Made by a program: the position numbers and the translations under genes
In this document: piece after piece, positions 1 to 6,737 of the stretch
How the letters are laid out: every line of letters begins with the position of its first letter
Position numbering within the stretch: position 1 is the first letter of the stretch
Notes under the pieces: generated by a model
Told to the model about the DNA's origin: nothing
Seen by the model: the letters and a program-made list of their open reading frames with translations, nothing else
Database searches by the model: none
Assembly: GCA_023231265.1 (NCBI GenBank)
Contig: JALNVT010000121.1
Coordinates: 1 to 7,730, forward strand
Length of the DNA: 7,730 nt
From: Sphaerochaetaceae bacterium
GTDB lineage: Bacteria; Spirochaetota; Spirochaetia; Sphaerochaetales; Sphaerochaetaceae
Direction of reading: 5' to 3'

Positions 1-301
1 GAAACTTGGCTTTCTGTTTCCTGATGCCTAAATAAATCATTTTTTCCAAGAAGAGACAAACCTTGGTCTACAGCTAACAGCAAGACCAATAAAACTGAAC
101 TTGCTGACATATAAGATTTGATTTATGAAATGAAACAAGCTAATTATCATCACAAACATCCTTTGAAAATAGATTCAATGGATGCTTGTAGTTAAATAAT
201 TCCTAATCAAAGCATTGTAATTTTTGTAATATTACCAATCTTCAAAAAAAATAAATGCACAAAAAATCAAGAACAAATTTCAATATCAATTGAGTGGGCA
301 A

Positions 302-451
302 TCATATTTTCATCTGTGCGATATTATATTCATCATACAGTTGCTTTATAGCCTGTGTAGTTTTGAATCTAATTGAATGTTTTCATGATGTATCAATTTC
401 TTCGATAATATTAGCACTATTCTTACCTTCTTTCTTCATCTTGATATAGCC
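302..451 (-). pseudogene. possible decayed gene fragment, family unknown
   Basis: On the minus strand one frame reads from 451 down to a TGA at 302-304, with a single internal TGA at 383-385. Around that stop the translation looks protein-like: a lysine-rich start (MKKEGKNSANIIEEIDTS), then, after the stop, a helical-looking piece containing FKTTQAIKQLYDEYNI. One internal stop, no ribosome-binding site and no intact flanks suggest a gene remnant rather than a working gene. I do not recognise the family; a transposase or a small helix-turn-helix protein are guesses. Chance open frames are common in AT-poor-stop contexts, so confidence is low. Confidence 0.18.
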
Positions 452-556
452 TTAATAATATATCGAAAAATCTAAATTGATTGTTATTGATAGGGCCTGT
501 TGTATATATTTTCTTTAATAAAGAGTCATTCATATTCAATGAGATATCGCTTTTTT

Positions 557-735
557 AAGTGTTGTATCTTGATTCCCTGTAAGGTTAAATGTCACATTTA
601 TTTTGGAATTCCTTCCTGCTTTTCTAGAAAAGCAGGAAGCTTAAAATCCTTACCCCACATTTCATGGGCTTTGTATTTTTTTTTGACTTTTTAGGTTTGT
701 CATTACAAATTACTGTCGGTCAAGTGTTGTATCTT
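557..735. repeat. 14-bp direct repeat flanking a 151-bp segment
   Basis: The sequence AAGTGTTGTATCTT occurs at 557-570 and again, identically and in the same orientation, at 722-735. The segment between the copies contains the 28-bp palindrome. This could be a target duplication, the trace of a recombination event, or a shared protein-binding site; the sequence alone does not decide. Confidence 0.5.
612..639. repeat. perfect 28-bp palindrome
   Basis: CTTCCTGCTTTTCT at 612-625 is followed without any spacer by its exact reverse complement at 626-639. Neither side continues into a run of T, so it does not look like a rho-independent terminator in either direction. It is far from any start codon. 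It may be a dyad protein-binding site or part of a mobile-element remnant. Confidence 0.7.
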
Positions 736-747
736 TATTATAAGTCA

Positions 748-776
748 TTTACTAATTGTATTTATTACAGTAAGAT
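748..776 (+). promoter_or_regulatory. candidate sigma-70-type promoter of the cassette
   Basis: A -35-like TTTACT (748-753) and a -10-like TAAGAT (771-776) are separated by exactly 17 bases, each matching the consensus at four of six positions. The predicted start near 783 gives a leader of about 95 bases before the first gene at 878. No other gene lies between, and the following genes run on the same strand, so this would drive at least genes A to C. The prediction is by eye. Confidence 0.45.
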
Positions 777-808
777 AGTGCAGAATATTAGTTATTATTC
801 TGTAATAA
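762..808. promoter_or_regulatory. nested inverted repeats over the -10 and start site (candidate operator)
   Basis: TTATTACAG (762-770) has its exact reverse complement CTGTAATAA at 800-808. Inside this pair, CAGAATA (781-787) is the exact reverse complement of TATTCTG (796-802), with 8 bases between. The outer left arm abuts the -10 element and the inner left arm covers the predicted transcription start. The layout suits a repressor operator or a hairpin at the 5' end of the mRNA. There is no T-run after the arms, so it is not a typical terminator. No regulator gene lies adjacent to it. Confidence 0.45.
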
Positions 809-877
809 TTTAACTTAATAAATATGGCAAGAGCATGTATTTAGAATTTTGTTTGCATGCATTAAGGGAGCAATAAC

Positions 878-1645
878 ATGAATTATGAAGACTTTTACCA
901 AGAGTATAGTAATCTAGAAAAAATAAATAAGGATAGCATTAAAAGTTTTAATCGCTTCCAGAAATCACTATCCAAGCATATGGCTAAGGGTGAAGTGAAA
1001 CTTATAAGTCAAGATATTGAAAATATAAAAGCTATAAATCTTGTTATTGAAGAAAACATAATTCAATTAGACAATTTGATGAATACTTTTAATGCACAGG
1101 AATACATTGAAAGCGGTGATTGGGCAAATCAGATGTTAGAATATGGCAAACAAAGTAAGATAGACATTCAAGGAACTTTTCCTATTTATGAAATGTTTCC
1201 TTTCAAAGTTAGAATTGATAGTGCCAATCAAGACATATTTATTGATAGAAAAAAAGCTTCATATTTAAGACCATCATTTTTTATTGAACAGGTAAGCATG
1301 ATGCAAACAAAACTCAATAGGGCTTCATTTAATGCCAACCGTTTTGCTGCTGAGTTAGCGGCGTGTTACGATAGAATGATTATCATTAAAGAAAAAAAAT
1401 CAGGATCTGATATATATTTATTAGATTTATATGCCCTTCTTGTTCCAATGGGCAGATTTAGATCAGATTATACCAAACAAGCCTTTGCTTTTGATATAGC
1501 ACGTCTTAGAAGAGCTGGTGATATTATTTTAAAAGACGGTAGACAGGTTCAATTGGGTTCAAGTAGAAATGAGAAGAAAGCTATTAGAGTATTGAATGAT
1601 GAAGGATTTGAAGAATTTTTCTCTACAATAACTTTTGTTAAATAG
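878..1645 (+). CDS. conserved-looking protein of unknown family, first gene of the cassette (255 aa)
   Basis: I do not recognise the family. The ATG at 878 is preceded by a good Shine-Dalgarno, AAGGGAG at 864-870, seven bases upstream. Residues about 10-75 are charged and helix-forming, with a possible short coiled coil. The rest looks like a compact mixed fold: a segment with GTFPIYEMFPFKVRID (99-114), a strand and basic stretch ending in RP (119-132), a helix FNANRFAAELAACYDRMI (151-168), and a hydrophobic segment LLDLYALLVPMGRF (181-194). No signal peptide, membrane segment, nuclease, methylase or TerB motif was seen. It is soluble and probably cytoplasmic. It lies 43 bases before the first ATPase, so it is probably co-transcribed with it. 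By inference it is a specificity, adaptor or effector subunit for the ATPases; it occupies the place where Shango carries the TerB protein SngA, but I see no similarity to TerB. Existence as a gene is secure; function is not. Confidence 0.85.
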   Translation: MNYEDFYQEYSNLEKINKDSIKSFNRFQKSLSKHMAKGEVKLISQDIENIKAINLVIEENIIQLDNLMNTFNAQEYIESGDWANQMLEYGKQSKIDIQGTFPIYEMFPFKVRIDSANQDIFIDRKKASYLRPSFFIEQVSMMQTKLNRASFNANRFAAELAACYDRMIIIKEKKSGSDIYLLDLYALLVPMGRFRSDYTKQAFAFDIARLRRAGDIILKDGRQVQLGSSRNEKKAIRVLNDEGFEEFFSTITFVK

Positions 1646-1688
1646 ATAATTCTTCTAGATAGAAAGAGTTCAATAGGTGGTTTAAGAA

Positions 1689-2902
1689 ATGGATTATAGC
1701 AATACAAACATTGAAAGAGATGCTCAATATTTAAATAGTAAATTATCCAGTACTAGTGGAGTAGAATTTATTACTGATTTTTGGGAAAAACATTATCTAA
1801 AGGAATATATAAAAGCTGGTGGAAGCAAGATTAAATTCATCACTGGAAATAAGGGTAGTGGTAAATCATATTTATTGAATCTTTTTACTCAATTATCAAA
1901 AAACAATGGATATTTGACAGTTTCCTTTTCTGCAAATGAAGTACCTTTGAATGATTTTAAATTCATCTTTTTAGAAATTTTAGAGAAATGTAATTTAGAT
2001 GATTTGATGTATAAATGTTCAATAAAAATAATAGAAGAGATGGGTTATGATTCTACTGAAATCAATCAAGATGAATCTTTCATTGATTATCTTGCTTCTT
2101 TAGGCAAGAATGATGCTTTAGAAAGAGGAGAAATAAGGAATCAGCTTAGAAAGTTATTTAAAGAAAATCCAAGAATGGATAATAATTTTTCAATAGCCTG
2201 TGCACTTCTCTGTGGTGGAATTCTAGGGCAACCTTTTCTTGAAGATTACAACAAAGAACTTATAATGAGTTGGTTGACGAACGAAAAAGGTTTTAGATTG
2301 ACATCTCTTAGAAAGCTTGGAATGTCTCCTGCACGTATCAATAAGTTTAATGCTAGACAGATGTTACAATCTCTCTCAGAGCTTGTAATGTTAAGTGGCT
2401 ACAGCGGTCTCATTGTTACAATTGATGATCTAGATGTGATTGTTGATAGATCTAGTTTGGCACCAATTCACTACACCAAAATGAAAAGAGAAGATACTTA
2501 TGAAAGTATCAGACAGCTTATTGATGATATAGATAATTTTAAAAATATCATGTTCCTTTTTGGATGTTCCAAAGATTTAATAGATAACGAAAAAATGGGA
2601 ATGAAATCATATCAGGCCCTTTGGATGAGAATTCAAATGAAGTAGGAAATGATAAGATAAACAAATTTTCTGATATTATAGATATGAATGAAATTGCAAA
2701 GCAGGTATACACACCAGATTTGTTGATTAACATGTCAAAACATTTTTCACAGCAGATTCTCAATAACGAAATTGAACCAACTGTCATTACTAAAGAAACT
2801 GCGATTAAATTAATTGAAAAATCCAATAGTGGAGGAATAGCAATTCCCTTACTTGTCAAGAATGCAACATTAGGAATAACAGAAATTGAGGGGGAACAAT
2901 AG
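1689..2902 (+). pseudogene. BrxC/BrxD-like (DUF2791-type) P-loop ATPase, interrupted by a frameshift
   Basis: The ATG at 1689 follows AGGTGG (1675-1680). The first frame gives 318 aa ending at a TAG at 2643-2645; the C-terminal part continues in the -1 frame to a TAG at 2900-2902. Joining them after Gln316 gives about 404 aa, almost the length of the next ATPase. Visible motifs are Walker A GNKGSGKS (53-60), a Walker B strand LIVTIDDLD (241-249) with Asp247 where many relatives have Glu, and a sensor-like segment IMFLFGCSKD (287-296). The stretch GMKSYQALWMRI (304-315) matches the 'sY.aL..Ri' segment that usually follows in this ATPase group, and the next expected segment (FSDIIDMNEIAKQ) appears only in the other frame. 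Family knowledge: these STAND/AAA-like ATPases occur in BREX, Shango and related defence loci. The damage removes about 88 C-terminal residues; a shortened protein may still be made, or the shift may be a sequencing error. ATPase class is well supported; exact family membership less so. Confidence 0.75.
2634..2645 (+). other. frameshift site in ATPase B (A3 where A4 would restore the frame)
   Basis: The first frame reads CAA ATG AAG TAG and ends. One additional A in the AAA run at 2635-2637 would give CAA AAT GAA GTA and carry reading straight into the 88-codon continuation. Protein-level continuity (RIQ-NEVGNDKINKF) supports this position. No X-XXY-YYZ slippery heptamer lies in the reading frame here, and AAA is too short for efficient slippage. 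An A6 run at 2590-2595 lies upstream, but shifting there would lose the conserved YQALWMRI segment. A TTG at 2621 could open the second frame separately, but it has no Shine-Dalgarno. Confidence 0.7.
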
Positions 2903-4108
2903 ATGGAATTTGATTTTGAAGCAAGGCATATTGTTGAAGCTCTCCGCTCAGGTATTCCTTCAAAAACAGTAGGGAAATTCTTTTGTGATTCAAGAGTTGA
3001 TTTAATTAATAATATTGAAAAAGAAATAAATGCAGTTATCAGCACATCCAATTCTGATTCTCGAATAATCAGTGGAAGATATGGTGAGGGTAAAACTCAC
3101 ATGCTCAATACAGTGTTCAATATTGCAAGTAAAAAGAACATGGTTGTTTCTTTGATTTCTTTGAGCAAGGAAACTCCATTCAATAAACTTTATCTGATAT
3201 ATCAAAAATTGGTTAACAATACATATTTACCAAATCGTGAGCAGCCTGGATTTATTCAAGAATTAGATAAATTAACTCCAAATTCAAAGATAACAAAAGA
3301 ACTTCTTGATTATTGTAAAACGGATTTGGAGAGAGATAAATTGCATTATGTTATAAAATCATTTGTTTCGACGGATGATTTAGATGAAAAATATCTTCTA
3401 CAATCTGATTTAGAAGGTGATATTATATCTAATGTAACATTGAAACAGATACATAAAAGAATTTTCAAAGAAAGAATAAAATTCAATGAAAATTTTTATA
3501 AAACAAGACATTTTCAAGACTATTTTTATTTCCTCAGTAAACTATTTAAAGAATTGGGATATGATGGTTGGGTGATATTGTTTGATGAAACAGAGCTTAT
3601 TGGTCGATTGGGACGAAAAACAAGACTGAATTCATACAATAACATGGCAAAATTCCTTTTCCCTGAAAAGCAGATGAATTCTGTTTATTCTGTTTTTGCG
3701 ATTACTTCATCTTATTCAGCCGATGTAATTGATAGTAAAAAAGAATATGAGGGAATTGATAAATATTTTCCAGAGAATCCGGAACCTATGAAAACTGTCT
3801 TAGAGGCAATAGAGATGGCAGATCAACTTAAATCTCTCACATCGATAGAGATTCAAGAAATATTGGAAAAAATAATTGATTTTCATGGTAAGGCTTATAA
3901 TTGGAAACCAAATGTTGATGTTCAAGAAATATTAAAAAAGAGTAACAGCAGTGGATATTTACTTAGATCTAAAATAAGAGTTGCAATTGAATTTCTTGAT
4001 AATTTATACATATATAATGACTGTGGCAAGGTGGACATTGAAGAACTGGAGTTAGATAAATTAGAGAATGAACTTCCTGATCTTGAAGATGAAATGGAAA
4101 ATAATTAG
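2903..4108 (+). CDS. BREX system-type ATP-binding protein (BrxD/SngB-like), 401 aa
   Basis: The ATG directly follows the TAG of the preceding ATPase (stop 2900-2902, start 2903). GAGGGGG at 2888-2894, eight bases upstream, is a strong ribosome-binding site, so the two are translationally coupled. The N-terminus has the LRSGIPS signature (14-20) typical of BrxC/BrxD-like ATPases. Walker A is GRYGEGKT (58-65), Walker B VILFDE (224-229) with both acidic residues present, and a following strand VFAITSSYS (264-272) is a likely sensor region. The C-terminus is helical and strongly acidic. In known systems such ATPases (BrxD in type 2 BREX, SngB in Shango) act in the cytoplasm beside a DEAD/DEAH helicase, presumably as an ATP-driven loader or sensor on DNA; the reaction beyond ATP hydrolysis is not settled. 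Its helicase partner lies 201 bases downstream. Length is near that expected for the family, and no catalytic residue is missing. ATPase family confident; system assignment inferred. Confidence 0.82.
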   Translation: MEFDFEARHIVEALRSGIPSKTVGKFFCDSRVDLINNIEKEINAVISTSNSDSRIISGRYGEGKTHMLNTVFNIASKKNMVVSLISLSKETPFNKLYLIYQKLVNNTYLPNREQPGFIQELDKLTPNSKITKELLDYCKTDLERDKLHYVIKSFVSTDDLDEKYLLQSDLEGDIISNVTLKQIHKRIFKERIKFNENFYKTRHFQDYFYFLSKLFKELGYDGWVILFDETELIGRLGRKTRLNSYNNMAKFLFPEKQMNSVYSVFAITSSYSADVIDSKKEYEGIDKYFPENPEPMKTVLEAIEMADQLKSLTSIEIQEILEKIIDFHGKAYNWKPNVDVQEILKKSNSSGYLLRSKIRVAIEFLDNLYIYNDCGKVDIEELELDKLENELPDLEDEMENN

Positions 4109-4309
4109 TTCTTAAAAGAATTGGTGTCATTGTGGATATTTACAAATGGAATTACAGAATCAGCTATTGCTATCATCTTTAATTGATTTGTAATTCCAGT
4201 GCAGTTGGTGTTTGTATTAAATATTATTCCAAATAAACCTGTTTTCAAGATTTGTTTCAATTTTCGTATTGTAGAATTATTTTAAAAGGAACTAATATTA
4301 AGAACAAAC
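4109..4309. other. 201-bp gap inside the cassette with a 10-bp inverted repeat
   Basis: No open frame of useful length lies here; the plus frames stop within about 25 codons. TGGAATTACA at 4147-4156 is exactly inverted as TGTAATTCCA at 4189-4198, with 32 bases between. The loop is large and no T-run follows, so it is not a standard terminator. The gap is much longer than the junctions between the other cassette genes. It could hold a separate helicase promoter (a weak TTGTTT-N17-AATTAT is at 4252-4280) or be the scar of a lost gene or mobile element. Confidence 0.5.
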
Positions 4310-5863
4310 ATGAAACAAATTGATCTATATGAGTGGCAAGAAATCTGTATATCCAAATGGTTTTCTTTAAAATGTAGGGGAATAGCACAAGTAGCAACAG
4401 GAAGTGGAAAAACTATCATGGCTATTTCTGCAGCATTGAAGCTCAAAGAAGAAAATAAAAATCTAAAAATAAAAATAGTTGTACCTAAAGCTTTTTTAGT
4501 TAATCAATGGAAGAGTAGTCTGATTGAAGATTTTCAAATAGATAAAAATGATATTGGTTGTTATTATGGCAAAGAAAAGTGTTTAGATTCCAAGCCTTTT
4601 ATGATTTATGTTATTAATTCTGCAAGATATACACTGGCATTAAAAATTTTAGAGGAAAGGAAGCAAGGAAATTCACATCTGTTGATTCTTGATGAATGTC
4701 ATCATTATTCAAGTCAAGAGAACTCTAAAATATTTGAATTTCTTTCCAACAAAAACTATGATCAAAAATATTATTTCAGTTTAGGTCTTTCTGCAACGCC
4801 TCAAACACTTACATCAAGTTATACTACTGAGCAATATATTGGTCCAATATTTTATAAATATTCTATAAAGTCTGCAATGACAGATGATATTATCAATGGT
4901 TGTGTTTTGTATAACGTAAAATTGGATTTTACAGATGAAGAAAGAAAGCAATATACTGAAGTCTCTGATAGTATTTCTAAATTGGTGGGCATGCTATATA
5001 GGGCCTTCCCTGAGAAAAAAGATTCCAAAATGAATCATGATCAATTCCTTAATTTCTTAAAAAAAATAATTAGGATTGGGGATGAAGATATCTCAAATTT
5101 AGCAAAATCAATCATAAATAAATTCCTTGAACGACAGAATATTGTATATAATGCTCATTCTAGAATTTCTGCAGTTGTAAATTTGGTAGATATGATTTTT
5201 GATGGAAAAAAAATAATAATATTTACAGAAAGAATTACTCAAACAAATAAATTATTTTCAATATTATCTAAAATATACATAGGAAAAGTTGTTCGCTACC
5301 ACAGTAAAATGGATGAAGATGAAAAACAACTTGCCCTTGAATCTTATAGAATTGGACAGAGTAGCATATTAATAACCTGCAAATCATTAGATGAAGGGTT
5401 GAATATTCCTTCATCTGATATTGGCATCATTCTATCTGGGAATTCTCAAGAGAGACAACGAGTTCAGCGCCTGGGAAGAATCTTAAGAAAAAATGAAGGT
5501 AAAAAGTTATCAAGCTTATTTTATTGTTATTTGAGTAATTCTGTTGAAAAAGGTTCTCTTTTGAATGAAGCTTTTACCTCTGATATGGAATTTGATATTA
5601 AGTATGATTATGATTTGGAATTTTTTTCTTTTCCTTATTATAATTTGTTAACTGCAGAAATGCTATGTGAGATTGATAATAATTCTTTAATCCCTTTTTT
5701 CAATAAGTACTTTGATGAAGGGGCATATGAAAATGATTGGCTTGAACCATTATCGTTCATTGAAAAACAAATGGATAAAGCTACTAATAGGGACAGAAAG
5801 AATTATTGGTATTGCATGAAGAAGCTTTCTCTATTTAGGATAGAAAGTAAAAAGACTCAATAA
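4310..5863 (+). CDS. SF2 DEAD/DEAH-type helicase (DECH box), SngC/BrxHI-like, 517 aa
   Basis: A complete superfamily 2 motor: an aromatic/Gln start LYEWQ (6-10), motif I ATGSGKT (29-35), motif Ia region VVPKAFLVNQW (57-67), motif II DECH (128-131), motif III SAT (161-163), motif IV IIIFTE (302-307), motif V LITCKSLDEGLNIP (354-367) and motif VI QRVQRLGR (383-390). The insert between the two RecA-like lobes (about 205-285) is helical. The last 110 residues are acidic and aromatic, with no recognised domain. It should use ATP to translocate on or remodel DNA (or RNA). Pairing with a BrxD-like ATPase suggests SngC of Shango or BrxHI of type 2 BREX rather than a housekeeping helicase. Start choice: ATG at 4310 is the first in-frame ATG after a TAA at 4283, but its ribosome site is poor; AAAAGGA at 4284-4290 lies 19 bases away and only AAGAA is closer. 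Translation may be weak or separately controlled. Function as a helicase is confident; the system role is inferred. Confidence 0.88.
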   Translation: MKQIDLYEWQEICISKWFSLKCRGIAQVATGSGKTIMAISAALKLKEENKNLKIKIVVPKAFLVNQWKSSLIEDFQIDKNDIGCYYGKEKCLDSKPFMIYVINSARYTLALKILEERKQGNSHLLILDECHHYSSQENSKIFEFLSNKNYDQKYYFSLGLSATPQTLTSSYTTEQYIGPIFYKYSIKSAMTDDIINGCVLYNVKLDFTDEERKQYTEVSDSISKLVGMLYRAFPEKKDSKMNHDQFLNFLKKIIRIGDEDISNLAKSIINKFLERQNIVYNAHSRISAVVNLVDMIFDGKKIIIFTERITQTNKLFSILSKIYIGKVVRYHSKMDEDEKQLALESYRIGQSSILITCKSLDEGLNIPSSDIGIILSGNSQERQRVQRLGRILRKNEGKKLSSLFYCYLSNSVEKGSLLNEAFTSDMEFDIKYDYDLEFFSFPYYNLLTAEMLCEIDNNSLIPFFNKYFDEGAYENDWLEPLSFIEKQMDKATNRDRKNYWYCMKKLSLFRIESKKTQ

Positions 5864-5974
5864 CTTATAATTTGCAGAATTTAATCTGGCATAGATGGAT
5901 GTTATAAATAGCAATACCAACTCATATAATTCTGTGTAAAGATGTGCATCCCTTAAAATGTATCAACTTCATCC

Positions 5975-6000
5975 AAAGAGTGCTTTTCAGTATGCTCTTT
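5975..6000. terminator. weak hairpin between convergent genes (possible terminator)
   Basis: AAAGAG (5975-5980) pairs with CTCTTT (5995-6000), extendable by two G-T wobbles, and TTTATTCATTT follows on the plus strand. It lies in the 188-bp gap between the helicase stop and the convergent regulator's stop, where a terminator for either strand is expected. The stem is short and A/T-rich and the T-run is interrupted, so support is modest. The rest of 5864-6051 shows nothing else. Confidence 0.35.
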
Positions 6001-6051
6001 ATTCATTTGAAGGCATATTGGCTATTGACTGAATTAAGAACTCTAACTACA

Positions 6052-6726
6052 TCATCTGTCTGTTTGTAAAAGAGTGATTTTATTTTGATCTATTTCAATC
6101 AATCCCTCACTTTTCATCCTACATAACTGTCTAGATACTGCACTTCTTTCTGCACAGACTCGTTGTGCTAATTCTTCTCTTGTGCAGTTAAGAACTACAG
6201 TCCTTGAATTCTGTATTGAAGATAATTGTTCCAATAAAAGAATAAGCTTATCTTGTAAAGATTTCTGAGTTAGTATTTGAAATTTGTTCTGTAGCTTCAC
6301 CATCTTATTGGAAAGAATTGATAGAAGGTTTTGCATAAGAAGCATTTTATATGGACAGCAATTTATTTCATAATTTATCAACTGACTTAAATCTAGCATA
6401 AGTACTCTTGTGGTTCCATGTGTTCTTATATCCATAATCTGATTTGGTTTATCACTCAAAGCATTTGCAAGTGCTAAAACCTCTCCACTTTTGAACCTTG
6501 TCATAATAAATTTATTGGCAGCATTATTTATAATACTTACATCAATGTAGCCATCAATTATTAATGGTGCAAAATGTGTTAACTCCCCAAGTGGAAAAAT
6601 CTGAGTGGAATCTTTGTAATTTACAAGCTTAGCTTTCAAACAGTGCAAAGCTTTATGTATTGACTCTTCATCAAATCCCTTAAATATCTTAGAGGTGAGA
6701 ATGATCTCTATTTCTCTATTTGTCAA
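6052..6726 (-). CDS. Crp/Fnr-family transcriptional regulator (224 aa)
   Basis: The N-terminal half (about 15-115) fits a cyclic-nucleotide-binding-type beta-barrel, including GEVLALANAL (81-90). A long dimerisation helix follows (about 126-157), then a winged helix-turn-helix with TREELAQRVCAERSAVSRQL (182-201) and the typical KSEGLIEI wing (205-212). The cAMP-contacting pattern of Crp is not evident and there is no N-terminal Fnr-type cysteine cluster; Cys123-Cys124 are adjacent in the middle of the protein. The effector is therefore unknown. The start is a TTG at 6724-6726, chosen because AGAAGG on the minus strand (6733-6738) lies six bases upstream and the next Met is residue 74. Length is normal for the family. 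It is divergent from the acyl-CoA dehydratase activase-like gene and convergent with the helicase, so it more likely controls itself and the activase gene than the cassette. A perfect 6-4-6 dyad just upstream is a likely autoregulatory site. Confidence 0.88.
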   Translation of the reverse strand: MTNREIEIILTSKIFKGFDEESIHKALHCLKAKLVNYKDSTQIFPLGELTHFAPLIIDGYIDVSIINNAANKFIMTRFKSGEVLALANALSDKPNQIMDIRTHGTTRVLMLDLSQLINYEINCCPYKMLLMQNLLSILSNKMVKLQNKFQILTQKSLQDKLILLLEQLSSIQNSRTVVLNCTREELAQRVCAERSAVSRQLCRMKSEGLIEIDQNKITLLQTDR

Positions 6727-6737
6727 TTTTTACCTTC

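Larger units (their letters stand above)
1..877. other. gene-poor AT-rich region upstream of the ATPase/helicase cassette
   Basis: No intact gene with a convincing ribosome-binding site is visible on either strand over most of this stretch. The minus strand carries short protein-like pieces broken by stops (302-451 and around 595-690). An open minus-strand frame also runs from an ATG at 110 out of the left edge (36 full codons, hydrophobic start), but no Shine-Dalgarno precedes it. The stretch contains a perfect palindrome (612-639), a 14-bp direct repeat (557-570 and 722-735), and, close to the first gene, a promoter with nested inverted repeats. It reads as decayed DNA at the edge of an accessory island. 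No tRNA, rRNA, CRISPR array or recognisable insertion-sequence end was seen. Confidence 0.6.

Noticed and set aside
1..110. Minus-strand frame open from an ATG at 110 to the left edge
   Set aside because: Only 36 full codons are visible, no ribosome-binding site precedes the ATG, and no family is recognised; it could be the start of a gene outside the window but cannot be supported.
383..385. TGA read as Trp (alternative genetic code) to repair the minus-strand fragment
   Set aside because: The clear genes use TGG for Trp and the regulator ends properly at a TGA, so the standard code applies and the fragment is a remnant at best.
500..694. Plus-strand open frame of 64 codons
   Set aside because: No Shine-Dalgarno, odd composition (many Phe, Ser, Cys), runs through the palindrome, and lies in DNA with coding-like traces on the other strand.
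2590..2636. Programmed -1 frameshifting in ATPase B
   Set aside because: No in-frame slippery heptamer is present, the A6 run at 2590-2595 would skip a conserved segment, and no strong downstream stem was seen; a simple indel explains the data better.
2548..3051. Minus-strand open frame of 167 codons
   Set aside because: It is antisense to the end of ATPase B and the start of ATPase C, both with clear motifs and ribosome sites; it has no start signals of its own.
3002..3205. Minus-strand open frame of 67 codons
   Set aside because: Antisense to the Walker A region of the intact ATPase; no independent support.
4109..4309. Remnant of a TerB-domain gene in the gap
   Set aside because: The translated pieces are too short and show no TerB-like motif; gene loss remains only a possibility.
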